64,000 nucleotides of DNA from Azolla caroliniana. Lineage: Eukaryota; Polypodiophyta. The notes below the pieces were generated by a model, which did no database searches, had not been told where the DNA came from, and saw only the letters and a list, made by a program, of their open reading frames with translations. Where the stretch lies: NCBI GenBank assembly GCA_043228905.1, contig JBHGNT010000015.1, forward strand, positions 17,050,001-17,114,000, given 5' to 3'. Shown piece by piece: positions 59,820-64,000 of this stretch. Position 1 is the stretch's first letter. Each line of letters begins with the position of its first letter. The position numbers were made by a program, and so were the translations under genes.

Positions 59820-61359
59820 CCTCGGTTCGGACGAGAACGAGCAGCCCTCATACACTTACTCACCGATTACCAGGATGTATTTGCATGGTCTTACATGGAT
59901 ATGAAGGGTTTGGACCCTCAATACTACCAACACCAGATCCATCTTCTCCCGGACGCTCGGCCGGTTCAGCAAAGACGATACCGGATGAACCCCAATTATG
60001 CGGCTAAGGTCAAGGAAGAAATAGACAAGCTCCTCCAAGTCAGGTTCATACGACCTGTAAAACATGCCACATGGTTAAGCCCAATCGTCGTCGTCCCCAA
60101 GAAAAACGAGAAAATCCGAGTCTGTGTCGACTACCACAAGCTTAATGTTGCAACGGTCACGGATGGATTCCCTCTCCCGTTCACGGATAGCGTTCTCGAC
60201 ACGGTGGCAGGTCACGAATGCTACAACTTTCGGATGATCAGGAGAAAACAACCAAATCAGAATGCACCTGGATGATCAGGAGAAAACAACATTTGTCACG
60301 GAATGGGGTGTTTTCGTGGCAGAAGTAATGATGTTCGGTTTAAAAATGGCGTCGACCACGTTCCAGCGCATCATCACCGAAATTTTTAACGAGTATATCC
60401 CAGCGTTCATGCAAGTCTTTCTCGATGACTTCGTCGTACATGGGCAACGACTGGAACACATGACCCAGTTATGTCTCTGTTTTGATCGATGTCGCCAGGC
60501 TCGGTTAAGTTTAAACCCGGCAAAATGCGCGTTCTTGGTCACAAGTGGCAACCTCCTCGGGCATATCATCAGTCAAGAAGGTATCGCCATGGACCCGGAT
60601 AAAGTACAAGCCTGCACCCTCGAACGCAAAAGGCCTCAGCCGATTTCTGGGACAAATCAGATGGCACAGCTGGATGATATGCCACCTGGCCGATTTCGTG
60701 ACAACATAACACGTGGCGGTGCATCGACTCCCCTTCCAATGAACTTCAATCGAGGACGAGGCTTACCAAGGATTGAAATTAATGCTCTCGCATGCCCTAG
60801 TTGTACAACCCCCGATATGGTCGGAACCTTTTCACGTCTTCGTGGACACATTAGATATCGCCATAGGGAGCGCAATTATGCAATGCACGCCCCCAAACTG
60901 ATATCGGCCAGTGTATTATGCTAGCTGACATCTCTCGGCCGCGGAAATGAACTATTCAACCACTGAACGAGACACCCTCGGTATGATCTACAACATCAGT
61001 AAATTTCGGCATTACCTCTTAGGCCGAAAATTCACATTCACGTCGATCACTCGGCCCTCCTTTACCTGGTCAATAAACAAGCCCTGACAGGTCGACTGGC
61101 TTGATGGATGCTCCTATTACAAGAGTTTGATTTTCATATACAACATCGACCTGGAGTCCAACACGCCGTCGCTGACTACCTAAGCCACCTCGAGTCAGGA
61201 GACCCTGCCGAGCAAACGTATGACGATTTACCCGATGCCGGCTTATTTCATCTCACAACGCTGCCAGACGACAAAGAAGATGAATGGATCACGGAGATGA
61301 CCCATTTCCTTAGTACTGGCTTGCCTCCGGACCACATGGCCCTCGATGTACGGAAATGA
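59820..61359 (+). pseudogene. Gypsy reverse transcriptase and RNase H, frameshifted
   Basis: The N-terminal part (59895-60240) has V-C-V-D-Y-H-K-L-N. A frame change near 60225-60262 leads into the palm with F-L-D-D-F-V-V near 60420. This is an F-L-D-D variant of the usual Y-x-D-D. After about 60610 homology is patchy with stops. L-L-Q-E-F-D-F and V-A-D-Y-L-S-H-L-E near 61110-61195 mark the end of RNase H and the connection to integrase. TGA at 61357-61359 interrupts the continuing frame. Confidence 0.85.
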
Positions 61360-62612
61360 CTCGCAGTACGTAGCCGCAACTTTTGTCTCGTTTCCGACAT
61401 CCTCTACCACAAAGGCTCGGACGGAATATGGCGTCGGGCCATTCAACAATTCGAGAAGAAGGCCATCCTCCAAGAGGCCCACCTAGGAATCGCCGGCGGA
61501 CACTACGTCGGAGAGTCCACGGCAAGGAAAGTATGGCAGAGTGGGTTATGGTGGCCTACAACGAAAAAGGATGCCCACGAGTTCTGCCGACAGTGCGACT
61601 TGTGCCAACAGTTGGGACAGCCGATGGAACAAGCTCAAATGCCACACCAACCCATTCTTCCATTGGAACCATTTAAAAAATGGGGGTTAGATTTTGTGGG
61701 ACCCTTCAAACCACCCGCGGCCCGAACCGGTAATAAGTATATCATCGTGGCCACGAACTACTGCACAAAATGGGTCGAGGCAAAGGCTTTACGAGACAAC
61801 ACGACAACATCCACGGCCAAATTTGTGTACGAACATCTCTGGTGCCGTTATGGATGCCCAATTGAGCTCGTTAGTGACCAAGGTGGGCACTTTATAAACC
61901 ATATAATACGCGAGCTTACGACACACTACGCGGTGGTACATAAGAAAAGTACACCATACTACCCACAAGCAAACGGATTGGCAGAATCGACTAACAAAAT
62001 TCTCCAAACAATCTTGAAGAAGATCGTCAACAAGAACCGCACTGATTGGGATGACAAGCTCCAGAGTGCACTATGGGCTTATCGCACTACATTCAAAACG
62101 AGCATTCAATCCACCCCCTTTCGGATGGCTTTTGGTCTCGAAGCCGTTATGCCCATCGAGTTCCAAGTTCCGAGTATCCGAGTTCAAGTTAAAACATGGC
62201 TCCCCGAGGCCCAATCCAAACAATTGAGGCTAGAACAACTCCTCGAACTTGGCGAGGACCGAGTAGCGAGCATGGCCCAACTTGAACAACGCCAACGACA
62301 ACGGAAAGCCTTTGTGGACCGACATCGGAAAGGATTGGAACAATAACTGACCATAGGCAAACCGGTCCTCGTTTTCCAGACGCGACTCGGTGCTATGCCA
62401 GGAAAGTTATGATTTCGATGGACCGGCCCCTTTTGGATTATTGACGAGTTTAACGGCACGTTCCAGCTCGGCACCCCCGCCGGGGAAATTGTCAAAAGCT
62501 GGGTGAATGGATTCCGACTGCGACCGTACCAGGGAAATACCCCAGCCAACCCTTTCGCCGAGTCTCACGGCACGGACAATGCCACGAAGGAGGCCACACG
62601 TCCCCCTCGGTA
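61360..62612 (+). pseudogene. Gypsy integrase, long open core with two late stops
   Basis: A His/Cys zinc region (H-L-x5-H-Y ... C-R-Q-C-D-L-C) near 61475-61612 is followed by the catalytic core. The three acidic residues lie in L-D-F-V-G-P near 61690, S-D-Q-G-G-H near 61875 and L-A-E-S-T near 61980. The C-terminal part has F-V-D-R-H-R near 62315. TAA at 62344-62346 and TGA at 62410-62412 interrupt it; the same frame then continues through W-T-G-P-F-W-I and V-N-G-F-R-L-R-P-Y to about 62612. No chromodomain was seen. Confidence 0.88.
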
Positions 62613-62831
62613 AGAACCCACCAACATTCCAAAGTAGACATTAGGTAGGATTAGGCATAATTTTAGCAATTAGTTAGTTCCACCTACACCACCTACCACA
62701 TCACCCAAATCATGTCATGTTTAGAGGCACACATTAGTCACTTTCACATTAACTTAAGTATTTAAAGGCACATGCACAACATCCAAGGCAAAGCACTAAC
62801 TCCCTAGGACACGTGGCCATAAGATCCTATT
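62613..62831 (+). other. Spacer between Gypsy pol and the downstream ORF
   Basis: About 220 bp of non-coding sequence, CAC- and TTAG-rich, with no motif I recognise. Confidence 0.5.
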
Positions 62832-63983
62832 ATGGCATCCACGCCCAAGAATCTCCAGGCTCCTCTTCATGCACAAAACCCTAGGCGTCCGCTAAAAAAT
62901 AGTTACCCCAAGCCCACCCCACACACAGACGTTTTCTTGCACACCCAGCTTTCATCGCTCCTACGCTCTCAAGCATCCTCTCGCTCTCAGCGCTTTCATC
63001 GCTCCCACTGCTCTTGCTCACAAGCCCGCTCTTGTCCTCGTAGCCCCTCTGCCGCACCACAACCATCTCCTTCCCTTGCTCTGTCTCGGCTTGGTCGAAT
63101 TCTCCTTCCCGAATCTTCCACACAACAGAACCCCGAGTCCATTATGCCTCTTGCAGCTTCACAGGAAACCTGCTCCCGGCTTCAGGAACGAGGATTGGGT
63201 GGTTATTTAAAGGTGATTGATGCCCCTACACACCTTGATGCCCAAGCGGTCGCACGCCGAATTCACCCGGACACAGTCACCAACAATATGATTTGTGTTG
63301 CCTTGGACCTGAAGCGAAGAGGTGATCATGAAGTCGAGATTCCCCCTTCCACGACCCTGAAGGAATACTTTGATGCGTATTCCATATCTGGTAAAGCCTA
63401 TCGCACCCACGGTGGATCCAACAAGGCATTCGGAGAACTCGCTCGCATCCTGATGGAGTACGCGTTCGTGCATACCAACCCTACAAGTATGCCACAGAGC
63501 AAAACGACGATCATTATCAGTGCCTACGAGGGAAACAAAATCGATTGGGGAATCATCACATGCGAAGGAATCCGTGCGGCGCTTGAATCCTTCCAAACCG
63601 GTAAGCGTTTGTTGCATGTGATCAATCACTTCCTTATAGTCCTCTACCCACCTCCTTCAGTTTCCCCTCGTCGCATCCTGACCTCTCCACCTCCACCAAG
63701 GAAACAACGAGAGAAGATGTTGGAGATAACTCAGGAAGAATGGGAAGACCCCTCGTCTTCTCCACCTCCCTCAGGTGCTCGGAACCCCGCTTCCACCTCG
63801 GCCCCACCCCCACCAAAAACACAAAAACAACAGGCGGTAACAACAACCCGTGTCGAATGGGATGAGGCTGAGGAGGCCATCCCCGAGGATGTCACCATAC
63901 GCCAGAGGCCACTAAGGACATCAATGACCTCTCCACAACCGAGCCCACGGCCCACAAGCCAGCAACCCTTGGCCATCCGGTAG
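62832..63983 (+). CDS. Intact extra ORF downstream of Gypsy pol; function unknown
   Basis: A 383-codon frame from ATG at 62832 to TAG at 63981-63983, uninterrupted although gag-pol before it has many stops. The first 95 residues are Ser/Pro/His/Arg-rich and low in complexity. Residues about 110-280 look globular, with Y-L-K-V-I-D-A-P-T-H and F-G-E-L-A-R-I-L-M-E-Y, then I-T-C-E-G-I-R-A-A-L and L-L-H-V-I-N-H-F. The last 100 are Pro/Ser-rich and acidic. No transmembrane segment is obvious. Position between pol and the expected 3' LTR matches the extra ORFs of Tat/Athila-like elements, and residues 110-280 are faintly like plant retrotransposon gag/transposon-protein domains. I cannot assign a function. 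Confidence 0.55.
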   Translation: MASTPKNLQAPLHAQNPRRPLKNSYPKPTPHTDVFLHTQLSSLLRSQASSRSQRFHRSHCSCSQARSCPRSPSAAPQPSPSLALSRLGRILLPESSTQQNPESIMPLAASQETCSRLQERGLGGYLKVIDAPTHLDAQAVARRIHPDTVTNNMICVALDLKRRGDHEVEIPPSTTLKEYFDAYSISGKAYRTHGGSNKAFGELARILMEYAFVHTNPTSMPQSKTTIIISAYEGNKIDWGIITCEGIRAALESFQTGKRLLHVINHFLIVLYPPPSVSPRRILTSPPPPRKQREKMLEITQEEWEDPSSSPPPSGARNPASTSAPPPPKTQKQQAVTTTRVEWDEAEEAIPEDVTIRQRPLRTSMTSPQPSPRPTSQQPLAIR

Positions 63984-64000
63984 CAAAAGAGGAAATAGGC

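Larger units (their letters stand above)
56736..64000 (+). mobile_element. Ty3/Gypsy LTR retrotransposon, right end outside the window
   Basis: A Gypsy element on the + strand inserted into the Copia derivative. Its parts are a 5' LTR, a gag with zinc knuckles, protease, reverse transcriptase, RNase H, integrase, and a further open frame before the window edge. Integrase and reverse transcriptase resemble non-chromodomain, Tat/Athila-like plant Gypsy elements. I did not see a second RNase H. The 3' LTR and target duplication lie beyond 64000. Several stops and frameshifts in gag-pol show that it is not autonomous. Confidence 0.88.

Overview
The window is nuclear DNA of a flowering plant. It has spliced genes with GT-AG introns and plant-specific proteins, a plant L1-type LINE, Copia and Gypsy LTR retrotransposons, a tRNA-derived SINE and many microsatellites. 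Nothing in it is bacterial, organellar or phage-like. I cannot name the species.

Layout. 1-11685: an L1-type LINE on the + strand, cut by the left window edge and ending in a poly(A) tract. A 5.4 kb Copia element (3928-9329, minus strand) sits inside it with two LTRs differing at 2 of 290 positions and a CCATG target-site duplication. The insertion lies next to the YADD motif of the LINE reverse transcriptase. 11686-21100: gene-poor DNA with a Copia relic (about 12939-13870), three tandem SINE-like units (14370-14945), a possible Gypsy LTR/leader relic (15601-16240), an A-depleted stretch (16330-17160), a 38-bp inverted repeat (18105-18244) and a 45-bp minisatellite (20634-20903). 21101-22459: a single-exon gene (minus) for a Pro/Asn-rich, probably organelle-targeted protein with three copies of a short Lys-Tyr-Leu-Gly-Pro motif. 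24917-29485: EME1, the MUS81 partner, reconstructed as 10 exons and 706 codons. 29486-39955: intergenic, mostly decayed RTE-like LINE pieces, plus one doubtful first exon near 38.1 kb. 39956-53875: TASH3, the SH3-domain subunit of the TPLATE endocytosis complex (minus), reconstructed as 26 exons and 1207 codons; LINE fragments lie in its introns. 54493-64000: a second TE nest. A Copia derivative lacking most of its reverse transcriptase and RNase H (minus) is interrupted by a Gypsy element (+) that runs off the right edge. The Gypsy gag-pol is broken, but an open 383-codon reading frame follows it.

The three host genes act in different processes (unknown organellar role, DNA repair and meiosis, clathrin-mediated endocytosis), and nothing suggests a functional cluster. 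The splice models come from reading GT-AG sites in phase and from remembered family similarity, not from transcripts. I found no convincing undescribed multi-gene system. The best leads are the KYLGP-repeat protein, the intact ORF downstream of the dead Gypsy pol, the recently inserted but coding-dead Copia, and the duplicated splice donors in TASH3.
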